64,000 nt of DNA from contig JAEUVF010000015.1 in assembly GCA_016787265.1 (NCBI GenBank), positions 62,001-126,000 on the forward strand. The letters are read 5' to 3'. Every line of letters starts with the position of its first letter. Within the stretch, counting starts at the first letter, position 1. The notes beneath the pieces were generated by a model that had not been told where the DNA came from, did not search any database, and worked only from the letters and a program-made list of their open reading frames with translations. Of the stretch, positions 24,487 to 33,150 are shown piece by piece. The stretch is from Flavipsychrobacter sp. GTDB taxonomy: Bacteria; Bacteroidota; Bacteroidia; Chitinophagales; Chitinophagaceae. A program made the position numbers and the translations under genes.

Positions 24487-24792
24487 GCACTAATCAAATA
24501 CCATTAACCATTAAACCTTATCCTATGAAAATTCAAATATAAGATGTTAATGAGTAAACATTAGTTGCATCCAGTGATTTTTTTTTGGATAGCAGGATAG
24601 AAGTTGACGAAAATCAATCCTGCCTAAGTACTTCCTTAAAAGGAAAGCAGATTAATCCGCCAATTTTTGACCAGGGATGGTCAGAGAGAAGAAATCCTAT
24701 GAAAAACCAAGTATATAGATAGGAATTTGATCATAAACGTTGCAGGGGTGTTAAAACCATCTTGCTCTTTTAATGTGTTTTTAATACAACAA

Positions 24793-25317
24793 CTACCATT
24801 TCTTCTTCAGTTGCTTATTGAAAACAGGAAATGGTGTATTCGGATAAGCTTTATCGCCAAAGTACCTGACGAAGGGCTCCAGTTCTTTGGGCATCATAAA
24901 GCCGGCTACCGCCTGGGGGGCCTCCCCTGGGGCAGGAATGATTACAGTACTGGGATAAGACAACTGCCCTCCCGTTAGATAAATGGCAAAATCATTGGTC
25001 CGGTACTGTGGATTAAATTCAAATGTCTTACCCATCCAACGGTAAGGAGTTTTGGCCTCAGCATCCAGCTTAACGGCATAAAAGTGCTGATTAAGGTATT
25101 GAACCACTTTCGGGTTCTTGTAGGTTCTTTTATCCATCACCTTGCACCATCCACACCAATCTGTATATAGGTCAATCAGGACAGGCCTGGGGGCTGTTTT
25201 AGCTGCTTCCTCAGCTTCCTGTAAACTCATCCAGCGTATATCCTTATCCGTTGTTTTCTGAGCATTGCCGGATGTCCAGCTTATAAGAAGGAATAAAAAT
25301 CCGATAAACCTTGCCAT
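24793..25317 (-). CDS. Exported thioredoxin-family protein
   Basis: A 174-residue protein from the ATG at 25317. Residues 1-20 (MARFIGFLFLLISWTSGNAQ) are a signal peptide; the longer frame starting at 25350 would put 11 residues before it and overlap the divergent promoter. The redox motif is WCGWC in LIDLYTDWCGWCKVMDK, and the cis-proline region is in LSYPSTVIIPAPG. It is a DsbD-gamma/DUF255-like periplasmic thioredoxin that probably reduces or exchanges disulfides. Its start is only 34 bases from the divergent ubiX start. Confidence 0.88.
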   Translation of the reverse strand: MARFIGFLFLLISWTSGNAQKTTDKDIRWMSLQEAEEAAKTAPRPVLIDLYTDWCGWCKVMDKRTYKNPKVVQYLNQHFYAVKLDAEAKTPYRWMGKTFEFNPQYRTNDFAIYLTGGQLSYPSTVIIPAPGEAPQAVAGFMMPKELEPFVRYFGDKAYPNTPFPVFNKQLKKKW

Positions 25318-25320
25318 GCT

Positions 25321-25328
25321 TACTTTTG
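25321..25328 (+). promoter_or_regulatory. -7 promoter box of ubiX in a 34-base divergent spacer
   Basis: TACTTTTG matches TAnnTTTG exactly, 23 bases before the ubiX ATG. The complementary strand of the same spacer reads TATTTTAG, a near match for the thioredoxin gene, so the two promoters overlap face to face. Confidence 0.55.
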
Positions 25329-25351
25329 TTACTCTAAAATAACGAATCAAA

Positions 25352-25921
25352 ATGCAAAGAATTGTTATTGCTATAACGGGTGCCAGCGGATCAATTTATG
25401 CTCAGTTGCTCATTGAGAAACTCCTGCAGATTAGAGAACAATGGGATGCATTGGGTATCGTTATGACGAAAAATGCGAAAAAAGTCTGGCAAACAGAACT
25501 CAATAACGAATCCTTTCTGGAATATGAACAGGCCGGCGTTCGTTTTTTTGACAAATATGACTTCTCCGCCCCCTTTGCCAGTGGATCCGGCCAATACAAT
25601 ACAATGATCGTGGTGCCCTGTTCTATGGGAACACTGGGCAGAATCGCAGGTGGGCAATCGGATGACCTGATTACCCGGGCTGCCGATGTGATCCTAAAAG
25701 AAAGAAGAAAACTAATCTGTGTAGCCAGGGAAACGCCCTACAACCTGGTTCATATCAGGAACATGGAAACAATTACCCTGGCAGGAGGTATTATCTGTCC
25801 GGCTACCCCTTCCTTTTATTCAAGACCTCAAACGGTCGAAGAAGTTGCCCAAACCGTTGTAGACAGGGTACTTGACCTGGCCGGACTAGATATCAGGACA
25901 TTCCGTTGGGGAAGCGATTGA
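25352..25921 (+). CDS. ubiX: Flavin prenyltransferase UbiX/Pad1 family
   Basis: A 189-residue flavin prenyltransferase, which makes prenylated FMN for a UbiD-type decarboxylase. The FMN-binding N-terminus is IVIAITGASGSIYAQLLIEKL; further motifs are VPCSMGTLGRIAGG, ADVILKERRKLICVARETP and GGIICPATPSFYSRPQ. Length and motif order are typical. UbiD itself is not in the window; in a menaquinone organism using the futalosine route, MqnP/UbiD-type late steps could use its product. Confidence 0.93.
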   Translation: MQRIVIAITGASGSIYAQLLIEKLLQIREQWDALGIVMTKNAKKVWQTELNNESFLEYEQAGVRFFDKYDFSAPFASGSGQYNTMIVVPCSMGTLGRIAGGQSDDLITRAADVILKERRKLICVARETPYNLVHIRNMETITLAGGIICPATPSFYSRPQTVEEVAQTVVDRVLDLAGLDIRTFRWGSD

Positions 25922-25940
25922 ATTTCTTCCGTACTTTTGA

Positions 25941-26945
25941 ATGACTAATTCTTATTACTTGTTCAGTTTTGAATATCAGTCAAATAACTATAGACACCTG
26001 CTTGTACGCATGGCGTATGAATTAGGCGTTAACATGGAGGGTGACACCCTGGTTTACCCGGAAGATGTTGCAAGTGGATATTCCACTGTTTTTGAGCTGC
26101 CAAACGGGCTTCAGGCAATCCTTTCCGATTATACGCTCAATGATCATTTCTATATGAAACGGTTAAAAGAGCCGGAAGAATTTTACATACTCCGATATGA
26201 GGAGTTCCGGATTGCCGATGAGTTGACTTTAAAAATTGATGGAGAGACCCTTTCCACCCGGAATGAACATCATTCTGGTATCTATCTTACCAGCTCCTTA
26301 TTTGACATTTCCTATTTTGGAAGAAAAGGCAGTCATAACAAAGGCATTAATATCACTTTCGATAAAAACTGGCTGGCGGAACATCTGCATATTAAAGATC
26401 CTGAAGAAGTACTCACCACTTATCTGCAGCTCAAGACTGCCTCTTTCACCATGGAGCCGATTGATAATGAATATCGCCGGTATTTCAATGAGATTATCCA
26501 GGCAGAAAAAGAAAATCCACTGCGCATGGCAACCATTCAGAATCGCATCATGCTATTGATTGAGCGATTCTTTTCCCGGCTCTATGAACGTAGTAAAGCT
26601 ATTTTGGCCAGCCCTAAAATATCACGGCATGATATTCAGCAACTGATGCATGTAGAAAGTTTGCTAATTGCGAATGTGGAAACCCGTCCACCTACCATAA
26701 ATCAACTTGCACATGAAGCAGCGATGAGTACGGCAAAACTCAAAAAGTTATTTAAGGAAGTATATGGCACCAGCATATACGCTTATTACCAGAAACAACG
26801 CATGCAGATGGCGAGAGATTTACTCTTAAGTGGCGATTATTCAGTAAAAGAGGTAGGTCTGCAGGTTGGTTATTCCAACCTAAGCAATTTTGCTGCTGCG
26901 TTTAAAAAGGAATTCAACCTGCTGCCCAGTGAGATCAGAGCCTGA
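25941..26945 (+). CDS. AraC-family transcriptional regulator
   Basis: A 334-residue regulator with an N-terminal sensing region (about 1-225) and a C-terminal AraC domain with two helix-turn-helix motifs: INQLAHEAAMSTAKLKKLFKEVYG and DYSVKEVGLQVGYSNLSNFAAAFKKEF. The ligand is not evident. A TACTTTTG box at 25932-25939 ends one base before the ATG; if this is a promoter, transcription would begin inside the ORF, and Met24 or a leaderless start should be considered. I keep the first ATG because residues 1-23 look like the family N-terminus. Confidence 0.88.
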   Translation: MTNSYYLFSFEYQSNNYRHLLVRMAYELGVNMEGDTLVYPEDVASGYSTVFELPNGLQAILSDYTLNDHFYMKRLKEPEEFYILRYEEFRIADELTLKIDGETLSTRNEHHSGIYLTSSLFDISYFGRKGSHNKGINITFDKNWLAEHLHIKDPEEVLTTYLQLKTASFTMEPIDNEYRRYFNEIIQAEKENPLRMATIQNRIMLLIERFFSRLYERSKAILASPKISRHDIQQLMHVESLLIANVETRPPTINQLAHEAAMSTAKLKKLFKEVYGTSIYAYYQKQRMQMARDLLLSGDYSVKEVGLQVGYSNLSNFAAAFKKEFNLLPSEIRA

Positions 26946-26947
26946 GA

Positions 26948-27601
26948 TTATCTCAGATCAATCTCTTCTACACCCGGATATTTTTTCTTGTCAAAAATAA
27001 ACTGAGCATCCGGAATTACAGCTTTGCCGTTGAAGTTGGACACAGTATAGGTGTACACATTGCCATTCTTCTCCAGGATTTTTGCGCTGTGAATAGATTT
27101 CTGTGCTTTGTCAACCAACAGATATACTTTGTGAAATGCCTTCGATTTATCAATGGGAGTAAGCTCAATTTCCTGCATTTGGCGATTGCCCACTTTCTTT
27201 TCCCCATTTAACTTATAGAGGAAGTCCTTATCATAAAAATTGGTGAACAACTTTTGCGGAGTTAAAGAATTTTGTCCAGCCTCCATTTTTGTGATGGTTA
27301 CTTCATTCGCTCCTTTATCATAGGTCCACACATTTGTTCCATCACTGTAAATTTCCTGGCCGGATATATTCACGCGATACTTACCACCTTTCATAAATAC
27401 AACACCGGATTTCTCGCCCTGCAACTTGCCTTTTCCATCTTCCACTTTCAGGGTAAAACCGGATTGAACTGCTTTAAATGATTTGAATTTTGCACTCACC
27501 CCATCCAGAATCTGCTTGGCGGCCGGATCTGACTGTGCCTGGCTGGTATTAAGAGAACCAATACCTATCAATAATGCTACGAGTGTTAAAATTTTGTTCA
27601 T
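26948..27601 (-). CDS. lolA: Outer-membrane lipoprotein carrier protein LolA
   Basis: A 217-residue periplasmic chaperone that carries lipoproteins to the outer membrane. The signal peptide is residues 1-22 (ending TSQAQ). The LolA half-barrel features are present: ILDGVSAKFKSFKAVQSGF, GEKSGVVFMKGGKYRV, YSDGTNVWTYDKGANEVTI and the C-terminal IPDAQFIFDKKKYPGVE. It is followed on the same strand by nothing closer than the AraC gene (convergent, 2-base gap). ftsK lies upstream, 113 bases away. Confidence 0.93.
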   Translation of the reverse strand: MNKILTLVALLIGIGSLNTSQAQSDPAAKQILDGVSAKFKSFKAVQSGFTLKVEDGKGKLQGEKSGVVFMKGGKYRVNISGQEIYSDGTNVWTYDKGANEVTITKMEAGQNSLTPQKLFTNFYDKDFLYKLNGEKKVGNRQMQEIELTPIDKSKAFHKVYLLVDKAQKSIHSAKILEKNGNVYTYTVSNFNGKAVIPDAQFIFDKKKYPGVEEIDLR

Positions 27602-27714
27602 GTACTCAAATTAAAAATAAGTTGCAAAGATAATTATTTGACAATGGTATAGACTACAATTAAGATGCAGGGATTAAGCGGCCGGTTGTCTTTAAGCCGT
27701 TTTTAACAGAAAGG

Positions 27715-30261
27715 CTACATATTGGAAAGAAATTCTTCCAGTTCATGCTCTGTCTTGATCAACACTTCACGGGCTTTACTCCCCAGATTGGGGCCTACCA
27801 CTCCGGCTGATTCCAGTTGATCCATTAATCGTCCGGCGCGATTATAACCCAGTTTCATACGGCGCTGCAATAACGAGGTTGAACCTATCTGATTTGCGAC
27901 AATCAGTCGGGCAGCCTCTTCAAATAGCGGATCCTTATCCCCCAGGTCAAAATCTTTTCCTTCCATGTCCTTTTCATCTACATATTCAGGCAGCAAAAAG
28001 GCCTGCGGATAGCCACGCTGGTTACCAATAAAATCAGTCACTTCCTCCACCTCTGGCGTGTCCACAAAGGCACACTGCAAGCGGGTCAGCTCTCCATTGT
28101 AGGAAATCAGCATGTCCCCTTTTCCAATTAACTGTTCAGCTCCACCGGCGTCGAGGATGGTCCTGCTGTCAATTTTGGATGAAACTTTAAAGGCAATCCG
28201 TGCGGGGAAGTTGGCTTTGATGGTACCGGTGATAATATTAACCGATGGACGCTGCGTGGCAATGATCAGGTGAATGCCAACCGCCCTGGCCAACTGAGCC
28301 AATCGCGCGATGGGCATCTCCACCTCTTTGCCTGCTGTCATAATCAGGTCAGCAAACTCATCAATCACCAATACGATAAATGGCAGAAACTGGTGTCCTT
28401 TTTGAGGATTCAGTCTGCGTTTTATGAATTTCTCATTGTACTCTTTAATGTTTCGGGTGCCCGCTTCTTTAAGGAGATCATAGCGGTTATCCATCTCAAT
28501 ACAAAGGGCGTTCAGGGTATTAATCACCTTCTTTGTATCCGTAATGATGGCTTCCTCTTCCCCGGGTAGTTTGGCCAGAAAATGGTGTTCGATGGTTCTG
28601 TAAATGCTCAATTCCACCTTCTTTGGATCCACCAGCACAAACTTCAGTTGAGAGGGATGCTTTTTATATAAAAGTGAAACCAGGATGGCATTTAATCCTA
28701 CTGATTTACCCTGCCCGGTTGCACCTGCCATCAACAGGTGGGGCATACTGGCCAGGTCTACAATAAAGTTTTCATTGTCGATTTTTTTACCAATAGCGAT
28801 GGGCAGACTGAAGCTGTTATGTGTAAATTTTTCAGAACTAAGCAGGGTTTTCATGCTTACCACTGTCTTTTTCACATTAGGCACTTCTATACCGATGGTA
28901 CCTTTTCCCGGAATCGGTGCTATGATACGGATACCGAGTGCAGCCAGGCTGAGCGCAATATCATCCTCCAGGTTTTTGATCCGGGAGATACGAACTCCGG
29001 CCGCAGGAACAATTTCATAGAGGGTAACAGTTGGACCAACGGTGGCCATTATCTTTTGAATATGGATATCGTAATTCTTCAGGGTGTTGATGATCTGGTT
29101 TTTATTCATCTCCAGTTCCGCAGGATCCTGAACAATTTTTTCGCTTCCATGCGTTTCGAGCAAATCCAGTCCGGGGTATTTATAATCTCGCAGGTCTAAA
29201 GTTGGTTCATATGGTGGCAGTTCATCTGTTTTATCCGCATCCTCCTCAGTTTCCTCTGACAGGGGCTGCGATTTTATTTCCAAAGGAAGATCCTCAATTG
29301 GCTGATTTTTTTTCAAAGGGGGTGCTATTACAACCGGTGGCTGAACTTCTACCACTGGCTCAGGAACTGGCTCCTGCTCAGGCTCCGGCCTGGACACGGG
29401 AATATTTTCTGTAATCTCCTCCTCTTCTTTTTCAATGATATCAAAGGGAATTATCTCCTCCTCTGGCGTTGGTGGGATAACCACCGCACCGCCTTTTTTC
29501 TTTAAACCATTTTTGGCAGCCAGGCTTTCCTCAACCATCAGACGTGCCCCGGAATTTTCTTCCTGCACTTCTTCCTGAACCGCAGGAATTGCATTTTCAT
29601 TAACAGCTTCCGCATCCTGATTCCGCGTTGGCAGCTTAGGCATTTTGGGCACCGCAAATTCCGGGTTAAATCTCCAGATGAAATAAGCGATGCCTCCCAA
29701 CAATAAAATGGCTGCGGCGCCAATCGTTCCCAGAAAACTGGTCATCCATTTGCTGATCATATTTCCAACCGCACCTCCCCAGGCAAAACTACTGGTGCCT
29801 GAGAAAAAGGATAGGCTTACACTGAAGTAGAGAAGTCCGACCAATACATACCGGATATTCCGACTCACCCGGAAAAGTTTTTTACGGAAGAGCAGATTGG
29901 CCCCCAGCACAAAAAACAGGCTACAGATAAAATAGGAAGCCAGACCAAAGCCCTTATAAAAAAAGAAATGCGAAACCCATGCGCCGAGCCTTCCAAGCAG
30001 GTTGGCCACTTTAATATCTTCTGCAAACAGAAAGTAGCTGCCACCACGGAAGACCTTGTCCTGGTCTGCTTTCCAGGTGAACAAATATGAGCTGAAGGCG
30101 ATGAACAGAAAAATAGCCAGCAAAAGACAAACTGCACCAATAATCTTCAGTGTACGTTCATCTTTAACCAGTGTTTTCATTTCTACCTGCTCCTCTTTAT
30201 CAGGTCGCAGATCTACCGCATCGGGACGTGATTTTTTACGGGTCTTCGCCTTATTCGCCAT
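27715..30261 (-). CDS. ftsK: DNA translocase FtsK/SpoIIIE
   Basis: An 848-residue divisome DNA pump that clears chromosome ends at the septum. I take the ATG at 30261 (MANKAKTRKKSRPDA); the frame extends 29 codons upstream into the divergent promoter region. Order: basic N-terminus, four hydrophobic helices (residues about 35-200), a Pro/Glu/Val-rich linker (about 210-350), the motor with Walker A in GATGQGKSVGLNAIL and Walker B in VLVIDEFADLIM, and the gamma winged-helix domain (SLLQRRMKLGYNRAGRLMDQ). All parts are intact. Confidence 0.96.
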   Translation of the reverse strand: MANKAKTRKKSRPDAVDLRPDKEEQVEMKTLVKDERTLKIIGAVCLLLAIFLFIAFSSYLFTWKADQDKVFRGGSYFLFAEDIKVANLLGRLGAWVSHFFFYKGFGLASYFICSLFFVLGANLLFRKKLFRVSRNIRYVLVGLLYFSVSLSFFSGTSSFAWGGAVGNMISKWMTSFLGTIGAAAILLLGGIAYFIWRFNPEFAVPKMPKLPTRNQDAEAVNENAIPAVQEEVQEENSGARLMVEESLAAKNGLKKKGGAVVIPPTPEEEIIPFDIIEKEEEEITENIPVSRPEPEQEPVPEPVVEVQPPVVIAPPLKKNQPIEDLPLEIKSQPLSEETEEDADKTDELPPYEPTLDLRDYKYPGLDLLETHGSEKIVQDPAELEMNKNQIINTLKNYDIHIQKIMATVGPTVTLYEIVPAAGVRISRIKNLEDDIALSLAALGIRIIAPIPGKGTIGIEVPNVKKTVVSMKTLLSSEKFTHNSFSLPIAIGKKIDNENFIVDLASMPHLLMAGATGQGKSVGLNAILVSLLYKKHPSQLKFVLVDPKKVELSIYRTIEHHFLAKLPGEEEAIITDTKKVINTLNALCIEMDNRYDLLKEAGTRNIKEYNEKFIKRRLNPQKGHQFLPFIVLVIDEFADLIMTAGKEVEMPIARLAQLARAVGIHLIIATQRPSVNIITGTIKANFPARIAFKVSSKIDSRTILDAGGAEQLIGKGDMLISYNGELTRLQCAFVDTPEVEEVTDFIGNQRGYPQAFLLPEYVDEKDMEGKDFDLGDKDPLFEEAARLIVANQIGSTSLLQRRMKLGYNRAGRLMDQLESAGVVGPNLGSKAREVLIKTEHELEEFLSNM

Positions 30262-30336
30262 AAACGCAAATATACATGCTGAGCAGGCTGGAAATAAATT
30301 GTATTTTGCCACATCCAACAGGGAAAGGATCTGCGC

Positions 30337-32277
30337 ATGATCATACAAACCAAACCTAACATCCTGAAAACCTGCCTGCTGTTTTTGTGGGTGTGGATCG
30401 GAACAACACCCTCACTACTGGCACAGGAAAAGCCAGGATGGGATACTATCAAAACCAGTGAAATCCGGTTTTTTAAATCCATTCAGGACGAAACGGGGCT
30501 GTATCATGATAAAAAGAACAATCCAAATAATACAACGCTGGACAGTTTACCTGAATTGAAGCAGGTAGGATCAAATTACAATAAAAGAATACCAAGCTCC
30601 TTTGTCGGAAATCCCGTTTACCTGCAATTCACCATTAAAAATGATTTAGACACTGTCAGTACAGTATATTTTCTTCCCGGGATGTACTTTGAAGACATTG
30701 ATTTATTCCGTCACAACAACAAAACCAACGAACTGGAACCCGTGCCAGAATACCCCGGGGAGGGCATTTTCGACCCAAATGTGGTTAGCAGACTGAACTT
30801 GCAGCCTGGAGAAACCGTAACCTATGTTACCAAACTGGCCTTTATAAAAACCACTATCAATACCATAACACCTACGCTGAGTTTTGGCCATTTCCTGCCT
30901 ACTCTGTTAACAGAACTTCAAAATGAACGGAAAATCAATACTGTAATAACCTTCCTGGTTTGCGGAATAATGTTAATGATGATTTTTTATTCTCTCGCTG
31001 AATTTTATATCAACAGAAACAGGGTATTCCTGTATTATTCCGCATATGCCACCCTGCTGGGAGTCATGTTTTTTTTCAAAGCCTACCTGTTCAAGACCCC
31101 TACCCTGTCGAATTATTTTTTTGAATCTTATTTTGATTTTATTCTGCAGGCAGGAGGAACCTTGTTTTACTTTATGTTTCTGCGGAAATTCACTCAATCG
31201 GCAACTGAATTTCCCCTCCTGAATCAGGTATTATTGATACAGCAGGTTACCACCATTTCAGGAATGCTGCTTTTCACTATCCTGCATTTCTTTACGGATC
31301 TTTTCCATGTTCAGAATCTCGTGGAAAATATTGTAAAATATGCGTGGTCAGCCTGCACCGTATTCTTTATCATTTTTGCCCTGATCAAGCGGCATCATTT
31401 ACTGACATACCTGGCCATCGGACACTGTTTCCTGTTTGCCGGCGGGCTTTTATCCCTTTTTCTGATCAACTCGACCTACCGGTTTAACCCCTATCTTGGC
31501 TCACTGGTGAACGACTCCCTGTTCTGGTACGAAATGGGCATCCTATTCGAGCTGATGTTCTTCCTGATTGCACTTTCATATAAAAACAGGCTCGATATAT
31601 CTACGAGAGCACGTGAAAAGGAAAGGCTATTGCTTGAATATGAAAAAAGTGCAATTGAGCGGAAAATGGCGGTACTTGCTGCAAAACAGGAAGAAAGGAA
31701 CCGAATTTCTGCAGATATGCACGACGAACTTGGATCCGGTGTAACTGCGATCCGGTTAATGAGCGAACTGGCAAAAACAAAATTAAAAGAACATTCCATT
31801 CCCGAACTGGAGCGGATTTCCAACTCTGCCAATGATCTGATCAGCAAGATGAACACCATTATCTGGACAATGAAAAGTTCCAATGATACAGTGGACAATA
31901 TGATTGCCTATGTCAGGTCTTACGCCGCTGAATTTTTTGATACTACTGAAATACGTTGTATTGTGGAATATCCGGAGCAGTTGCCATCCATTGAAATGAG
32001 TGGGGAAAAAAGACGGAATGTATTTCTCTGTATCAAGGAATCCCTAAATAATGCATTGAAACATTCCCAGGCTTCGGAAGTTCGCATACTGATTAAAATA
32101 GGACCACACCTGGTTATTCAGATCATTGATAACGGAACAGGTATGAAATCGTTTAATATCTCCGAGTTCAGCAACGGACTAACGAATATGCGTAAACGAA
32201 TGGAATCAATCGATGGTCATTTTTCCATCCGGAATGAAAATGGAACAATCGTAACGCTAAGTATTCCGCTTCAGTAA
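30337..32277 (+). CDS. Sensor histidine kinase, 7TMR-DISM type with HisKA_3
   Basis: A 646-residue membrane kinase. It has a signal peptide (cleavage near SLLAQ), an extracytoplasmic DISM-type domain (about 30-185), seven predicted membrane helices (about 200-420), a coiled linker, a NarX/LiaS-type dimerisation domain with the phospho-acceptor His462 in ADMHDELGSGV, and an HATPase domain (ESLNNALKHS N-box, IIDNGTGM G1 box). HisKA_3 kinases normally pair with LuxR-type regulators, but none is adjacent, so it is an orphan here. The 3' end overlaps the convergent DUF423 gene by 21 bases. Confidence 0.92.
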   Translation: MIIQTKPNILKTCLLFLWVWIGTTPSLLAQEKPGWDTIKTSEIRFFKSIQDETGLYHDKKNNPNNTTLDSLPELKQVGSNYNKRIPSSFVGNPVYLQFTIKNDLDTVSTVYFLPGMYFEDIDLFRHNNKTNELEPVPEYPGEGIFDPNVVSRLNLQPGETVTYVTKLAFIKTTINTITPTLSFGHFLPTLLTELQNERKINTVITFLVCGIMLMMIFYSLAEFYINRNRVFLYYSAYATLLGVMFFFKAYLFKTPTLSNYFFESYFDFILQAGGTLFYFMFLRKFTQSATEFPLLNQVLLIQQVTTISGMLLFTILHFFTDLFHVQNLVENIVKYAWSACTVFFIIFALIKRHHLLTYLAIGHCFLFAGGLLSLFLINSTYRFNPYLGSLVNDSLFWYEMGILFELMFFLIALSYKNRLDISTRAREKERLLLEYEKSAIERKMAVLAAKQEERNRISADMHDELGSGVTAIRLMSELAKTKLKEHSIPELERISNSANDLISKMNTIIWTMKSSNDTVDNMIAYVRSYAAEFFDTTEIRCIVEYPEQLPSIEMSGEKRRNVFLCIKESLNNALKHSQASEVRILIKIGPHLVIQIIDNGTGMKSFNISEFSNGLTNMRKRMESIDGHFSIRNENGTIVTLSIPLQ

Positions 32278-32649
32278 GGCAAGAAAGAGAAAAATCCAGC
32301 CAACGACCAGGAAAACACCACCAATTGGCGTTATAAGTCCCAGCTTCGAAAGACCAACCGTATCGGTTGCTTTCAGAAGGGTTAAAACATAAAGTGATCC
32401 GCTGAACAACAATATACCGATCAAAAAACACTGCGCTGCTCTTCTTATATAAACAGACTGAACATGCATAGCAACAAGGCCGGTTGCAAGCAAAGCAAAC
32501 ACATGATAGAAATGATATCGAACACCGGTTTCAAAGGTTGTTACAGTTTCCGGTGGCACCAGTTGCTTGAGACCGTGTGCACCAAATGCGCCCAGAACAA
32601 CCGCCAGTGCGCCCAGGAGGGCAGCACTGGATAGAATTGATTTACTCAT
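32257..32649 (-). CDS. DUF423 family membrane protein (YgdD-like)
   Basis: A 130-residue protein with four hydrophobic helices and the family start LGALAVVLGAFGAHGLK plus the central ETGVRYHFYHVFALLATG motif. Its biochemical role is not known. It overlaps the shikimate kinase gene upstream by 8 bases, so the two are translationally coupled, and it converges with the sensor kinase by 21 bases. Confidence 0.9.
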   Translation of the reverse strand: MSKSILSSAALLGALAVVLGAFGAHGLKQLVPPETVTTFETGVRYHFYHVFALLATGLVAMHVQSVYIRRAAQCFLIGILLFSGSLYVLTLLKATDTVGLSKLGLITPIGGVFLVVGWIFLFLALLKRNT

Positions 32650-33148
32650 GAATTATTGCTGCTTTAATCTGTTCAAGGGAAAGTTCCTCTTCATGCAAAG
32701 CGAGATGAGCCTGTTCGTAATACATCTTCCGATCATGAAGTTTCTTGATGATAAATGATTTCATTTCCTCATCCGGAATATCTTTCAGTAATGGCCGGTG
32801 TTGTTTTTCCTTTAACAATCGCTCAATTAAAACCGGTGTTGCTGTATTCAACCAGATCACTTTCCCATGCTCTTTCATGTAATCAATGTTCCCGAAAAAA
32901 CAAGGGGTTCCTCCTCCACTGGAGATTACAAAATCAGCATGAGTTTCGGTGAGATTGATCAGCGTATCCTTCTCAAGAAGGCGAAAATACTCTTCTCCTT
33001 TATCTGCAAAAATTTCGGTGATCCGTTTGCCTTCCCGTAAAACAATCACATCATCCAGATCAAAAAATGGAATATTCAGGGAATCTGACAGTTTTCTTCC
33101 CCAATGCGATTTCCCGCTCCCCATAAAACCAATCAGATATATCTTCAT
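32642..33148 (-). CDS. aroK: Shikimate kinase
   Basis: A 168-residue P-loop kinase that phosphorylates shikimate in aromatic amino acid synthesis. Walker A is GFMGSGKSHWGRKL; the shikimate-binding motifs FFDLDDVI, FRLLEKD and SSGGGTPCF follow, and the LID region is KEKQHRPLL. Length is standard. It starts 2 bases after the stop of glutaryl-CoA dehydrogenase on the same strand, though the two pathways are not linked. Confidence 0.95.
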   Translation of the reverse strand: MKIYLIGFMGSGKSHWGRKLSDSLNIPFFDLDDVIVLREGKRITEIFADKGEEYFRLLEKDTLINLTETHADFVISSGGGTPCFFGNIDYMKEHGKVIWLNTATPVLIERLLKEKQHRPLLKDIPDEEMKSFIIKKLHDRKMYYEQAHLALHEEELSLEQIKAAIIHE

Positions 33149-33150
33149 AT

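Larger units (their letters stand above)
24309..24792. other. 484-base spacer with repeats, two hairpins and a minimal ORF
   Basis: No gene-sized ORF. It holds, left to right: a GTGAAAAGTGAAAAGTGA stutter (24312-24345), the terminator of the upstream gene (24355-24379), a 15-base tandem repeat (24414-24455), an 8-pair hairpin with a leftward T-tract (24465-24486), then CATTAACCATTAAACCTTATCCTATG leading into a five-codon ORF (ATG AAA ATT CAA ATA TAA, about 24524-24541) and AT-rich DNA. The last part looks like the leader of a gene that is no longer there. Confidence 0.55.

Noticed and set aside
27715..30348. Longer ftsK start at 30348
   Set aside because: The extra 29 residues have no family match, and they would leave no room for a promoter between ftsK and the divergent sensor kinase.
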